Shown here: positions 24,948-36,671 of the stretch, in pieces | Position numbering within the stretch: position 1 is the first letter of the stretch | Layout of the letters: the number at the start of each line of letters is the position of its first letter | Assembly (NCBI GenBank): GCA_029204225.1 | Contig: MU832143.1 | Coordinates: forward strand, 21,023-85,022 | DNA from: Diphasiastrum complanatum | Lineage: Eukaryota; Streptophyta; Lycopodiopsida; Lycopodiales; Lycopodiaceae | DNA length: 64,000 nucleotides | Reading direction: 5' to 3' | Position numbers and translations under genes: made by a program | Notes under the pieces: model-generated | Told to the model about the DNA's origin: nothing | Database searches by the model: none | What the model saw: only the letters and a program-made list of their open reading frames with translations

Positions 24948-25988
24948 TTGGCCAAAACTCAAACCATACGTCGAGTCATATGTCACCAGGTGAGAGTTCG
25001 AGAAGAGGATGTGCACAAAATTGCCTTTCGGACTCGTTTTGGACACTATGAATTTTTAGTTATGCCCTTTGGATTGACTAACGCCCCTGCAACATTTATG
25101 ATGTTAATGAACGATGTGCTTAGACCGTTTATGGGCAAGTTTGTGGTTAATTTTGTTGATGACATACTTGTTTACAGTTGTGATGATGCTATGCATGTTA
25201 ATCACCTAAGAATTGTGTTATCAACTTTGAGGGAAAGCACATTGTTTGCTAATGAAAAAAAAAGTGAATTATGTAAAAAAGAAATAACATATTTGGGTTT
25301 TATAGTGTCAGCATATGGAATAAAACCGGATCCGCAGAAAGTTGATGTTCTTCTTGCTTGGCCTGTTCCTACAGACTTGACGGCACTAAGAAGCTTTCTA
25401 GGGTTGGCTGTGTTTTATCGTAAAGGTGTGAAGAAATGTTCACACGAAGCTGCACCGTTGACCGATATGTTACAGAAAAATAAATGGAAAGAGTGGATGG
25501 AAGTTCAGCAGCGAAGTTTTGATGTTTTGAAACAAGCTGTGGCTGACTTCGTCACTTTAAAAATTGTTGACCCTCAAAAACCATTTGTCGTAGAGACGGA
25601 TGCAAGTGACATTGCCGTTGGGGCAGTTCTGATGCAAGAGGGTAGGCCTGAGGTCTTTGAGAGCAAGAAGCTCAACACTACGCAGAAGAACTATCCAACT
25701 CATGAGAAAGAGTTGTATGCCATTATCCATGCTTTGACGACATGGAGGCATTATTTGTATGGTGCGGAATTCTATGTGTACACTGACCATAATACTTTGA
25801 GATATTTCTGCAACCAGCCAGACCTAAGAGGGTGGCAAGCCAGGTGGGCTGAGTTGATGCAGGAATTTCACATGGAAATTCGGTACAAGAAAGGTGCCAA
25901 AAATTATGTGGCTGATGCATTATCTCGGATATTGTATCAGATGTCTTTTGTGGTCATAGAAAATGACCTGATTGCTGAGATTAGATAG
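24948..25988 (+). pseudogene. gypsy reverse transcriptase and RNase H
   Basis: An open frame of 346 codons. It begins inside the RT at HQVRVREEDVHKIAFRTRFG, so the fingers and the first catalytic Asp (the IDL.SGYHQ region) are absent. Then follow FVDDILVYS (YVDD-type site, Phe for Tyr), GLAVFYRK, the RNase H start (VETDASDIAVGAVL), TYPTHEKELYA-like NYPTHEKELYAI and ALSRI. The enzyme would copy retrotransposon RNA and degrade the template, but lacking part of the RT this copy cannot work alone. Confidence 0.85.
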
Positions 25989-26127
25989 GCTCAGCAAGAG
26001 GATCTTCATTGTCAAGGAATTGTGAGAGAGGCAAATCTTGCGCAAGTAGAGTCTCAAGATGAGAGTTCTAGTCTCTTTGCTCACACTTACCTTAAATATA
26101 CCATAGAAGATGGTATGATTAAGAGAA

Positions 26128-27379
26128 ATGGCAAGCTTCTCGTTCCAGCTTGTGAGGAGCTGTGTAGGAAGATTGTCTATTTACGTAAGATCAACCTATG
26201 AGTTGATCTTACGTAACTTTTGGTGGCCTAAATTGAAAAAAGATGTTTACCATTATGCGACACACTGTTTGAAGTGCCAGGTCAATAAAGCTGAAAGGAT
26301 TAAAACTCCTGGAGTTTTACACCCTCTACCTATACCAGTGGAAGATGGGAGAGTATCTCCATGGATTTTATCACTAACTTACCTTGTACACAGTCACAAC
26401 ATGATTCTATCTTTGTAGTAGTTGACAGACTCACGAAGATGGCTCATTTTATTCCAACTCGTAAAAAGATTGATGCGGCTGGAGTAGCTAATTTGTTTAT
26501 CGAGCATGTGTTCAGACTTCATGGATTACCGTCATCCATAGTGTCTGACAGGGATACTCGATTCACTGGAAACTTTTGGACTGCAGTTATGGCCAAACTA
26601 GAAGTCCAATTAAGAATGAGTAGTACAGAGCATCCTGAAACAGATGGTCAAACTGAGAGAGTCAACCAGACCTTAGAGGATATGCTTAGAGCATTTGCTG
26701 GTGATAAGCAAACTCCGTGGGAGAAGTACTTGCCACTGTTGGAGTTTGCTTACAATGACAACAAAAATGTGAGTACTAAGATGAGTCCTTTCGAGCTTCC
26801 TCAGAGAGTGCCTAGTGTGGCTAATTTTCTAACTCCAACGACTGAAATGCTTGAGTTAGCGAAGGTTAATATTAGGCAAGCGATGGATCGAGCAAAGTCA
26901 TATGCTGATCAGAATCGCACGTCTAGAGAGTTTGTGGTAGGAGACATGGTGTTTCTCTAAGTACCCAAGGACTCTAAAACCCTTAAGACGGGCAAATGTT
27001 ACAAGTTGTCCCCGCGTTATTGTGGATCCTGGAAAATTGTTAAAAGAATCAGTGATGTTTCTTATAAGTTATATTTTCCTAAAACTTGTAAAGTGCATCA
27101 TGTATTTGATGTTTCTAGATTGAAACGGGTTTTACATAACGGTGATAACTTGTTGTCTGATGGTTTGTTTGCATTCCAGGAGCAGGGAGAAGTAACCCAT
27201 GGGCCAGCGAGGGTATTGGATAGGCGGGAAAGAAATTTACGCAACCGTCTGATCCGTGAGTACTTGGTCGCTTGGCATGGCAGGCCTCTTTCTGATGCTA
27301 CCTGGGAGACCGCCACAGTCTTCGTGGAGAGTACCCTAGATTTGCCATCGCGGACGATGTTACCTGAGGGGGGAAGGGA
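26128..27379 (+). pseudogene. gypsy integrase with partial chromodomain
   Basis: Frame 26128-26418 holds part of the HHCC domain (YELILRNFWWPKL, HCLKCQVNK). Frame 26361-26960 holds the catalytic core with its Asp, Asp and Glu intact: MDFITNLP, VSDRDTRFTGNFW and ETDGQTERVNQ. Frame 27006-27569 continues with SPRYCGSWKI and VHHVFDVSRLKR, then a chromodomain-like YLVAWHGRPLSDATWE. Such chromodomains guide insertion in chromoviruses. Two frameshifts and a stop at 26958 break the protein. Confidence 0.85.
26181..26216. repeat. perfect 15-bp inverted repeat within integrase sequence
   Basis: TTACGTAAGATCAAC, six-base spacer, then its exact reverse complement. It sits where the integrase HHCC domain should continue, and the frame is shifted across it. 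It looks like a fold-back or template-switch mutation. Confidence 0.9.
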
Positions 27380-28037
27380 TGTTACAGCTTTTACTCCCTG
27401 TCCCGGTTGTTTACTGTTTTTACTTATAGATGTACTTCCTGTAAATACAGAAATGGCTAAGTCACCGGCCTGTGGTGACCTTTATAACAAAAAAGTAAAT
27501 ACAGCTGTTAGTGATGTTTTTGAGCCTCAGAGTCACATGTTGCTTGGGTATAGGGTATTGGGTCATTAATTCGGAGTGGCTGAACTGACCTCCTAAAAAG
27601 TAGGAGAGTTGACTAGTCAATGAGACACATGTCATATGCTCATTGGGACACTTGGTCCAGTGAATGAGTGACACATGTTAGGGTTGACCGGTCAAACATG
27701 ACACATGTCACATGCTCACTGGGACACTTGGTCCAATGGATGAGTGACACATGTCAGCCTACTCACTTGCCTATGTGTCAGGGTACTGCCGAGTGGCAAG
27801 TGTCGACAGTGCATGCAGTTGGCCATGTGTCGAGATTTAGGAAGGGTCAGGGTTAAGGGGTGCTTGAGGATTTTGGATAAGTGAGCCTAGAGAGAGGCAT
27901 TCCTCATCATAATCTATGCAGCAAAGGTTGGGAGGAGACAAGGCAGCCAGCTCCATCTTGTGTTAGAAGTAACTTGATGCTTGTATGTGTAGGAAATTAG
28001 CAAGGTTTGAAGAGAAGATCAGAGAGGGAGTTTGACA
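27380..28037 (+). repeat. gypsy 3' LTR, 3'-truncated
   Basis: A polypurine run GAGGGGGGAAGGGA (27366-27379) precedes TGTTACAGC. Inside, a 77-bp unit containing ACACATGTCA and GGGACACTTGGTCCA is present twice (27624 and 27701). The same LTR, with the same doubled unit, occurs on the minus strand at 54382-55000. The expected TGTAACA end is missing; homology stops near 28037. Confidence 0.75.
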
Positions 28038-28087
28038 TGGATACACGATACTCCAGTGCTCGAGATTATTGGTTATGCCATGTCATA
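28038..28087. repeat. 53-bp direct repeat, right copy
   Basis: Matches 22112-22164, including CTCCAGTGCTCGAGATTATTG. It is too long to be a target site duplication. Confidence 0.75.
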
Positions 28088-28670
28088 TTACATACACACA
28101 CCTTTACCAAGATGCTCTCTCCTTTCTACTCCGAAATTCTCCTTATGATAGTCCACTGGTAGTCCCAAGCTTCTCGTTTCTTATGTATATACGACATTGA
28201 TATCTTTGATCTACCATAGGGATCCCATCAGTATATCAGGAGGGTTATTTATTGTGCATATTCTCGAGTGACATGGCAGGGGCCCTTGAAGGTCAAATTG
28301 GACTTCTATCGCTTCAGTTTCCTAGAGCTAGACAATGATGGGGTCCCAGTTTTGCCTCATTACTTGGATAGTGGACTTTCACATTGCCTTCGATTTGCAT
28401 TGGAGTTTCCTCACACCAGCTATATGTGGAGACAGGGTGATTCCAGGGCATCCCTCATATGAGCAGACTTTGTCTGATGTCCAGGGGGAGATGGAGTCGG
28501 AGGAGCATTTTCTATTCAAATGCCCTATCTATTACGAGATCCGTGGACATTATCATTGTCTTCACCAAAATTCACCAGTCACACTGCACTCACTCATTTC
28601 ATATGTTGATCCTCAATGTGTGGTATTGATGTTGCTGCATGAGATGTTTCTGCTTCGTAGGGATATTTGC
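28088..28670 (+). mobile_element. LINE C-terminal fragment
   Basis: Resembles the last part of LINE ORF2: a YLDSGLSHCLRFALE-like segment at about 28366-28410 and EMESEEHFLFKCPIYYEIRG at 28488-28547, with frameshifts. It ends where the copia LTR begins at 28671. It is close to copy J (minus strand, 50990-51600), both containing CCAGGGCATCCCTCATATGA. Confidence 0.7.
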
Positions 28671-29671
28671 TGAAGAAACAAAACGTTTCTAATTACAAAG
28701 CTTTGCTAGCTTTCAGCCCTTTGCCTGACGAAGATTTTCGCGAACACGAAAGTCAAGAGACACGAAGCACGAAAGTTTCGCGAACACCTGATGGGAAGAC
28801 ACGAACGCGAAAGATTCACGAACAAGTATCTTTTGCGGTCCAACACGAGAAAGTCAGACGACGGAAACGAAACCAACGACGCGACATGAAAAACGTCGCG
28901 AAACCTTTTCTGCCCTCACGCTCCAAAGAGTACCAGCAAAGATCATACAAGTACCTAGAACTACAAATGTCTGATCTGATGGCATGACATCAGCAAGTAC
29001 ACTCTAGGTCGTGGCTAATCTGCCACTCTTGTAGTCCTCTGATTAGTTGTAGATTTAGTTACTCTAATCTAAAAGGTTACAAAGAGCGACTATATACTTA
29101 CTGGATGATACTTGATACCAGATATACGAACATACAGATCGATGTATGAAGGAGTCTGATGCTAGTAAGCAATCAAGACGAAAATATAGAGACCAAGTCC
29201 GCCTGCGAGTGAGGCGAGTTCTGTAAGCAGGATCCACAGGATCTATAGGTCCGCTAGTAAGCGAGACATCCACTCGTGAGAGAATTGTATTTCTCTCACG
29301 CCAACGCATTGCGTGGATATGCATGCAGTGCTTAAAGAATCAAGAGAAAATAAATAGATGATCTTGTAGCCATTATGCACATGTCTTCCTTTATGATGAA
29401 TGATCTTGAATGCAAATTTATCTACTGTTATTCGTGTGTCTGATTCTCTCATTCATTTAAATCCGCACATTGGTTGAATTTGTTGAATGCTACATTAATT
29501 TATAAACGTAGATCAGCAGTGCGTGACTATATTCTGGAAGACTGTAGGAGTGGTTCAGCTGGCAGTATCCAGCGATCGCATCTGAACTCTATTCGAACTA
29601 TTTGCGACTGTTTCGCTTTCACGACTGTGTTTCGCTTTCGCTTTCGCGATTCATTCGCGTGTGTTTTTGCA
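28671..29671 (+). repeat. copia 5' LTR (1001 bp)
   Basis: Starts TGAAGAAACAAAAC and ends TTTTTGCA. It matches 32973-33955 over its whole length with scattered substitutions and a few indels. It is rich in TTTCGC, CGCGAA and related motifs. A primer site-like TGGTATCAGATCC follows at 29676. Confidence 0.92.
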
Positions 29672-30561
29672 TTAGTGGTATCAGATCCTACCTTTCTTGT
29701 CATAATCTGACGTAGCCAAGAAGCTATCAGATCCAGGAGGCCAAGCATTCAGACAAACAACCATCAACAAGAGAACAGACTTCAGAAGCAATGGCTTCAA
29801 TCAACAGTATGTAGAGCAAGATCTGCACAATTATTGATTCCTCAAGATCTAACTTTCTAGCCTGGAAAGTTAAGACATCGTTGATACTCAAGGGCGAAGG
29901 TTTATTCCCCTGGGTGGATGGCACAGAGGAGATGCCTACGACATCAGGCAAGGAGCTACGCGAGTGGAGGGAGAAAAACGACAAGGCAGTAGCCTTGCTA
30001 TCATCTTCCATCGAAGATAGTCTCACACTTGACCTGGCAACACTCTCCAAAGCTAAGGAGATGTGGGATGCATTGCTCACAAGATTTCAAACAAAATCAA
30101 GAAGTCAAATCATGATGCTGGAAGATTAGCTGACGAATCTACAGTGGGATGGGAAAGACCTCACTTCTTTCGTAAGGAAGATGAAGGATCTATTCCTATC
30201 ACTACATAACTCTGGAGCAGAGAACGCAGTGTGAGTTGAGAAGCAGCTCACCTACCTGTTGAGAGCCTTACCCAGATCGTTCCAGACAACGAGGACCCTG
30301 CTCGCGAAAGATCCTACCATGAACCTCGAAAAGGCGATTGTCGAGATTGGAGAGGAAGTCGAGGCCAGAGAACACCTTGATCACAAGGATGGTTCTGACC
30401 AGGCCCTCTACGGCAATAAAGAAAAATCCAAGAAACAATTTAAGCCTAAGAGGGAGTCGAATCAGAGGTAGGATCATGATCAACAAGCAGAAGGGACCAG
30501 CAAAGGCAACTGGAAGAGCAAAGGGAGGTCGAAGCAGCAAGGTGCAGACAAGAAGACTTGC
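29672..30561 (+). pseudogene. copia gag
   Basis: The gag reads FLAWKVKTSLILKGEGLFPW at about 29855-29915, then LATLSKAKEMWDALLTRFQT (30036-30095), with a stop at 30127 and further breaks, and a basic segment before the zinc knuckle CIHCHKKGHATMDC at about 30622-30663. It would form the particle. The stops show that this copy does not make a full gag. Confidence 0.8.
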
Positions 30562-31497
30562 GTGAGATGCAGAAAAGACAGGCATACGGTTGATACATAC
30601 TGGCTCAATCCCAAGATTGACTGTATCCACTGCCACAAGAAGGGTCATGCAACCATGGATTGCCGCCAGAACCCAAGAAACAAATCAGCACAGAACAGAC
30701 AGGAGAACAACAACAGTTCGACCGCCTATATCTGTGAAGACGTGTGTGCAGCGTCGACTTCTGACACACATGAGGTGATCCTAGATTCGGGAGCCACCTC
30801 ACACTTCGTGACATCAAGACGAATCATGTCTGATTTCAGAAGTGCAGATCCTTCAAGATTCATAGTTCTTGGAGATGGATCTAAGCATCAAGTGAACGGT
30901 ATTGGTTCACTTTGGCTCAACACCAATGGCAAAGACAGACAACTCGAAGACGTTCTGTTCGTGCCTACACTACAGCCAGACTTGCCTTCTGTAGCAAGAA
31001 TAGCAGATGCAGGAATGCGTGTGACGTTTTCTGACGAAGCATGCAACGTGGTTGACGCTAGTACCAGTACTCTGATCGCTCAAGGCAGAAGGAAAGGTAA
31101 TCTATATCATCTGAAGGTACGCCTACCTGCAGATCAGGTGCATCAGACTCATAATGAATCGCCAGACACTCTGTGGCACAAAAGACTATGCCACATGAAC
31201 TCAATGGCACTTTACCAAGCAAGCCATCATGGAGTGATAACAGGGGTCAGCATCTCAAATGCAACCAGTTCGACCACCTGTGATGCATGTTTGAAGGGCA
31301 AGATGTCACGCACTCCATTCATCAAAGACTCCTACAAAACGACCAAGATTCTGGAGTTAGTGTCTACATCAGAAGGGTTCTGTGGATTCAGTGGCGAACC
31401 ACAGACTTTCGAGGAAGCGATTGAATGTCCAGAAAAGGACAAATGGATCCAGGCCATGAACGAAGAGATGGAGTCCATGAGGAAGAATCATGTATGA
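30562..31497 (+). pseudogene. copia protease and pre-integrase fused to RT start; integrase core deleted
   Basis: A single open frame of 311 codons. Order: zinc knuckle (CIHCHKKGHATMDC), aspartic protease site DSGATSHF at 30784-30807, GAG-pre-integrase LWHKRLCHMNSMALY and CDACLKGKMSRTPF, and then, after KTTKILELV (about 31360), directly EPQTFEEAIECPEKDKWIQA, the start of the RT region. The whole integrase catalytic core and linker, normally several hundred residues, is missing while the frame is kept. This copy could not integrate by itself. Confidence 0.85.
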
Positions 31498-32972
31498 ACG
31501 TTGCAACCATTACCACATAAGCGCAAGACTGTCAAATGCAAATGGGTTTTCAAGCTCAAATATGGACCAGATGGGAATTTGACGAAATACAAGGCAAGAC
31601 TGGTAGCGAAGGTTTTCTCTCAGAGATATGGTATTGACTACTCTGAAACCTTCTCTCCTGTCATTAAACATTCGTCCCTGCGTCTGTTATTTGCATATGC
31701 AGCAACTTACGACCTCAGGATCCACATTGTGGACGAGAAGACAACCTTCTTGCATGGCGAGCTAGACGAAGAGTTCTATATGGATCAACCCCCCGGATAT
31801 GTCTCAAATTCACTTGCTGACTATGCATGCAGAATGCATAGAAGTATCTACGGTCTGAAATAGTCAGCCCGACAATGGTACAAGAAGAAAGATCAAGCCC
31901 TAAAATCATTAGGATTCAAGCCTCTGTTGGCTGATTCTAATGTGTATGTCAGAGTTACAGATGTGCAGATCATCATTGTGGCTGTGTACGTGGACGAAAC
32001 TCTGATACTTTGCAAGAGTGAGCAGCTGATTGCTGAAGTGAAGACAAACATCTCGAAACATTTCAAGATAGTGGATCTGGGAGAAGCCAGGAGTTACCTA
32101 GGCTACAAATTGAAAGGGACTATGAGGGAGGTAAGCTATACCTTCACCAGTCCAGATACACCCAGAAGATCCTAGAGGACTTTGGGATGCTGAACTGCAA
32201 GGGAGCGAATACTCCAATGCTCGCAGGGACGGTGCTGACAAGCAATGATTGTCCGAAGACTGAGGAAGAGAGAGAACAAATGCAGCTCACACCTTACAGG
32301 GAGCTGATAGGATCACTGATGTACCTTGCTGACAACACACGCCCTGATATTGTTTATGCAGTATTCAGGATGAGCCAATTCTGCACGAATCCAGGCTCAA
32401 CACATTGGAAGATTGCAAAACGGATTTTGCAATATCTTCAATTAACAAGGGATTATGGCTTGTGTTATTGTCGTGATGCAGGTTTCAGCATGCTTCCTAC
32501 AGTGATGCTAGCTGGGCATCTCTCAAGGACGATTGTAAAAGTGTCTCAGGAGGATGCACCATCGCATCAGAAGCAGCAGTTCTCTGGGTCAGCAAGAAGC
32601 AGACCCTTGTAGCCCAGTCATCCTGCGAAGCAGAGTACGTTGCAGCAACAAAGATGGCCAATGAGATAATATGGCTAAGGCAGTTCCTGGACGAATTGGG
32701 CGAAACAAGGAACGAGCCTCTGGTTTTGTAGATGGATAACACCTCTGCAATACATCTAACAAAAGATCCTGTGTTCCATTCGAGAACGAAGCATATTGTG
32801 ATCAAGTATCACTTGATCAGGGATCTAATTGAAAAGAAGATGCTGCAGATCACCTTTATCGGAACGAAAGACATGGTTGCTGACATCTTCACCAAAGCCC
32901 TAGACAAAGGACTTTTTGAGAGACAGAGGAGCAGTCTCAGGATTGTAAAGCTATCATGCTTTGAGAGGGAGC
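31498..32972 (+). pseudogene. copia reverse transcriptase and RNase H
   Basis: The RT runs in pieces: KCKWVFKLKYGPDGNLTKYK (31531 onward), YSETFSPVIKHSSLRLLFA, FLHGELDEEFYMDQPPGY, then AVYVDETLILCKS at 31981-32019, where the usual YVDD is YVDE (31987-31998). RNase H follows: SLMYLADNTRPDIVYAV, SSCEAEYVAA, MDNTSAIHLTKDPVFHSRTK and DMVADIFTKAL. There are in-frame stops at 31495, 31861 and 32728 and a frameshift near 32175. A purine-rich GAGAGGGAGC lies just before the 3' LTR. Confidence 0.85.
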
Positions 32973-33955
32973 TGAAGAAACAAAACATTTCTAATTACAA
33001 AGCTTTGCTAGCTTTCAGCCCTCTGCCTGACGAAGATGTTCGCGAACATGAAAGTCAAGAGACACGAAGCGCGAAAGTTTCGCGAACACCTGACGGGAAG
33101 ACACGAACATGAAAGATTCGCGAACGAGAAACTTTTGCGGTCCAACACGAGAAAGTCAGACGACGGAAACGAAACCAACGACGCGACATGAAAAAGGTCG
33201 CAAAACCTTTTCTGCCCTCACGCTCCAAAGTGTACCAGTAAAGATCATACAAGTACCCAGAAGTACAGATGTCTGATCTGATGGCATGACGTCAGCAGAT
33301 ACACTTTAGGTCGTGGCTAATCCGCCACTCTTGTAGTTCTCTGATTAGTTGTAGATTTAATTACTCTAATCTAAAAGGTTACAAAGAGCGACTATATACT
33401 TACTGGATGATACTTGATACCAGATATACGAACATACAGATAGATGTATGAAGGAGTCTGATGCTAGTAAGCAATCAAGACGAAAATACAGAGACCAAGT
33501 CCGCCTGTTAGCGAGACGAGTTCTATAAGCAGGATCCACAGGATCTATAGGTCCGCTAGTAAGCGAGACATCCACTCGTGAGAGAACTGTATTTCTCTCA
33601 CGCTAACGCACTGTGTGGATATGCATGCAGTGCTTGAAGAATCAAGAGAAAATCAATAGATGATCTTGTAGCCATTGTGATGAATGATCTTGAATGCAAA
33701 TATATCTGCTGTTATTCGTGTGTCTAATTCTCTCATTCATTTAATTCCGCACATTGGTTGAATTTGTTGAATGTTACATTAATTTATAAATGTAGATCAG
33801 CAGTGCCTGACTATATTCTGGAAGACTGTAGGAGTGGTTCAGCTGGCAGTATCCAGCGATCGCATCTGAACTCTATCTGAACTATTTGCGACTGTTTTGC
33901 TTTCGCGACCGTGTTTCACTTTCGCTTTCGCGATTCATTCGCGTGTGTTTTTGCA
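32973..33955 (+). repeat. copia 3' LTR (983 bp)
   Basis: Same ends and sequence as 28671-29671. The bases flanking the pair (TTTGC on the left, TCATT on the right) are not a target site duplication, so the ends may have been reshuffled. Confidence 0.92.
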
Positions 33956-34758
33956 TCATTGTCAGAGAGATTAGGATGGATACCATGACTCCCAGCAGAC
34001 CTAGATTACCTCCTTTTCTCTGGGAGGTGCCCAAGAGCAGGTATTGATGCCAACATTTTGTCAAAGGATGAGTTAGATATCTATCTCGGGATGTTCACCG
34101 TGATCGCCGACTGTGTACTCTTTCCAGACCACACATTATGGCTATGCAAACACTATGTCATGGGGGTGGAGAAATCATGTGCATAATGTCAGGCAATTTG
34201 ATTGAACTTGAATTTTTGAAAGTTTTGAAGTGAGCTACTTAATAAGGATTTGAATTTTTTTGTAAGAAATCAATTGTCAAAGGAAGGGGGAAAATGCCAA
34301 AATTATTTAGAAGATTTGATACGACAGAATCTTGATCCATGTCAAAAAGGAATGAGTTGTGATACTTTGGAACTATAATCACATAAAGATATGAGTGGTT
34401 AAAGAATTGAAGCACATTGGTATGTCAAATGAAAATATGCAAACTAACTTGTATGAAATGTTATTGAGTACTAGTGCTGCAAAGATTTTTGTGTATTGCT
34501 TCAACTGGTCACAGTATTTACTGCTCGGTGAAAAAGTTCACAATCAATGGAAACCTCTCAGGATCTTCACGCCAATTCATTCCTAGTTCGTAGTAGACCT
34601 GGGGGATTCATCTCTTTAGTTTGATTCATGTTATTGTTAACTGTAAGCACTTTTGAAAGAAAATGGTTTTAAAAGTAATAAAAGGGTGCTATTGTCATTG
34701 ACTCTTGATGTAGTTCACAGCTTTAAGACATGTACTGACAACCAGCTGCTGAATGCAG
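33956..34758. other. intron sequence before kinase exon 3
   Basis: No clear element. A plus frame near 34050-34180 (KDELDIYLGMFTVIADCVLF) may be part of an old element, but I do not recognise it. Confidence 0.35.
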
Positions 34759-34838
34759 GTGACCAATTTGCGCGAAATTCAGGCTTTGCAGAGACTTTCC
34801 CCTCATGCACATGTTATCAAACTTCTGGAAGTCCTTTA
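34759..34838 (+). CDS. MOK: MOK-like kinase exon 3
   Basis: Encodes VTNLREIQALQRLSPHAHVI followed by KLLEVL, the C-helix (with its conserved Glu) and the next strand of the N-lobe. It starts after TGCAG and ends at TA|GTAAGT with phase 2; the split codon makes Tyr with the first base of exon 4. MOK proteins share the NLREIQAL motif. Confidence 0.93.
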
Positions 34839-35583
34839 GTAAGTATGAAGAAGGGCACACTTCCCTCTTATATTCTTTAATTAGACTTGTAAATTAAGTT
34901 ATAATCTGCATAACATGAATCAATGCCATTGTATATCAGCATTGTTTTTTAAAACTACATTGTTAAGAAGGATGATCATTTGGAAAGTGCACACATACGT
35001 TTCATCACTTGACTGAAAAGTATCCTCTTTAGATCTAAATCTGCTATAAATATCCTGAACTTTTTGATATAGGAATATATGACTCGAACTGTTGTAAATA
35101 GCCCGAACCCATTGCAGCTGCTTTAGTAGCGCTCTGCAGTGTTTGACTATTATTGATTGCTTGCCTCAATGCCGTGTGTTATTTTCCACATTCTTACTTG
35201 ATTAGAAAGACCTCTAGCAAAAGGCTCCTTGTCTGGTTCTTCTGTGATGAAGGCATTTGGTTCTATGAATGTGTTTGCAACACTGGTACTAGGAAAACCA
35301 TTTGACAATTTTTCGAAAAGGCCAAGTCTTGATTCATGAGGGAATGCTTCATGTGCTGAATTGGCTAGTGCTTATAAAGACATACACTAGATTATAGAAG
35401 GATGTATTAGATAGTCCTGCCATCAAAGGCAACAATCATAAGCATGAATATGATTTGAGAAGTAGGTTGAAGCACATGGTTTGTATACAAAGCAAACAGG
35501 AATTTGATGTACTCCTTAAGACATGTTAACTTAGTCATTTGTTCTTGATTGCAAGGAAATGCTTAGCTTACCTCTTTTTCCAG

Positions 35584-35714
35584 TGATCAGCCTACAGGAA
35601 GGCTAGCCCTGGTTTTCGAGTTGATGGATATGAACATTTACGAGATTATCAGAGGGAGGAGAACGTATGTTGTGGAGGAGCGCATCAAAAATTACATGTA
35701 TCAACTAATGAAGG
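35584..35714 (+). CDS. MOK: MOK-like kinase exon 4
   Basis: Begins after TTTTCCAG and encodes DQPTGRLALVFELMDMNIYE, IIRGRR, then ERIKNYMYQLMK. This is the hinge (ELMDMN) and the D and E helices. The phases fit exon 3 (2) and exon 5 (1). The donor is GTGTGC, weaker than the others. Confidence 0.93.
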
Positions 35715-36201
35715 GTGTGCAATTGGCTGCTGTATTTTTCCACTTATTCATCAGTACTAAGACGAAAAGCCTTTATTAATAAGACTTTGCATAGTGTAAT
35801 CGGACTTTTATTCCAGGTGTGCCAAGTGTGCTGATGTCTAGACTATAAGATGGGTTGTACAGTTCTCTAACGTTCGTCGAACAAATTTCCATGCTAGGAA
35901 GGACAATGCTTAATTTATTTTGAACTAGCATACTAGCATACCATAAAAACTAGGCATTTTGCCTTCACAGCTGTTAGAATATTCCATGACTTCAGGATAA
36001 CTTACAGTAGTTGCTTTCTGCTGTCATGCAAATGCCTATATATATCAAATTGATCCTCTTTGTACTTGACTGTCTCAATTTTGTGGTCAGCCATCAGCAC
36101 TATAGGGTACTTAGGAAATTTGTAGAAAAATCATCATGAAGGAATTTGAATCAGTATTTTGAAGTGAGTTTGTTTCAAAGAGTCAACCTTTCTTGATGCA
36201 G

Positions 36202-36284
36202 CGATGGATCACATGCATCGAAATGGCATTTTTCATCGAGATATAAAGCCAGAGAACATTCTTGTCAGGGATGAAATCCTCAAG
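36202..36284 (+). CDS. MOK: MOK-like kinase exon 5 (catalytic loop)
   Basis: Encodes [20 protein letters not shown] and [16 protein letters not shown] is the catalytic loop with base Asp and the metal-binding Asn, all intact. The acceptor is GATGCAG and the donor GTAGTC, phase 0. Confidence 0.95.
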
Positions 36285-36600
36285 GTAGTCTGATTTTCCA
36301 AGTACGATGAATTGAGGAGCTTTGAAGTCAACACATCTACAACTAAGGACATATTATTAAATTTCAAGTTTCAAACCTGTATTGCATGGGGACCACAAAG
36401 CATTAAATGTCTTCATAATAATGCTGTGAAACCTTTAATTGTGTATGGACACAAGATTTCAGGATTCATTGTCTAAGTTTTTGAACTTGGTCACTTAAGT
36501 GATTGCTTCACATATAGCACAATATAAAATTGTAAACTGTCCTTGGCTCCGATGGTAAACTATGTAGAATCTGATTGTTTTTACAAAACATTTACTTCAG

Positions 36601-36671
36601 CTTGCAGACTTTGGAAGTTGTCGAGGTGTATACTCTAAACAACCTTACACCGAGTATATTTCGACAAGATG
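36601..36671 (+). CDS. MOK: MOK-like kinase exon 6 (DFG and TEY activation loop)
   Basis: Encodes [20 protein letters not shown] and STRW. DFG binds magnesium; DFGSCRG and the TEY dual-phosphorylation site are typical of MOK. The acceptor ACTTCAG and donor GTAAGA are good. Ends in phase 2, completing Trp with exon 7. Confidence 0.95.

Noticed and set aside
32973-33955. Target site duplication for the copia at 28671-33955
   Set aside because: Flanks TTTGC and TCATT do not match.
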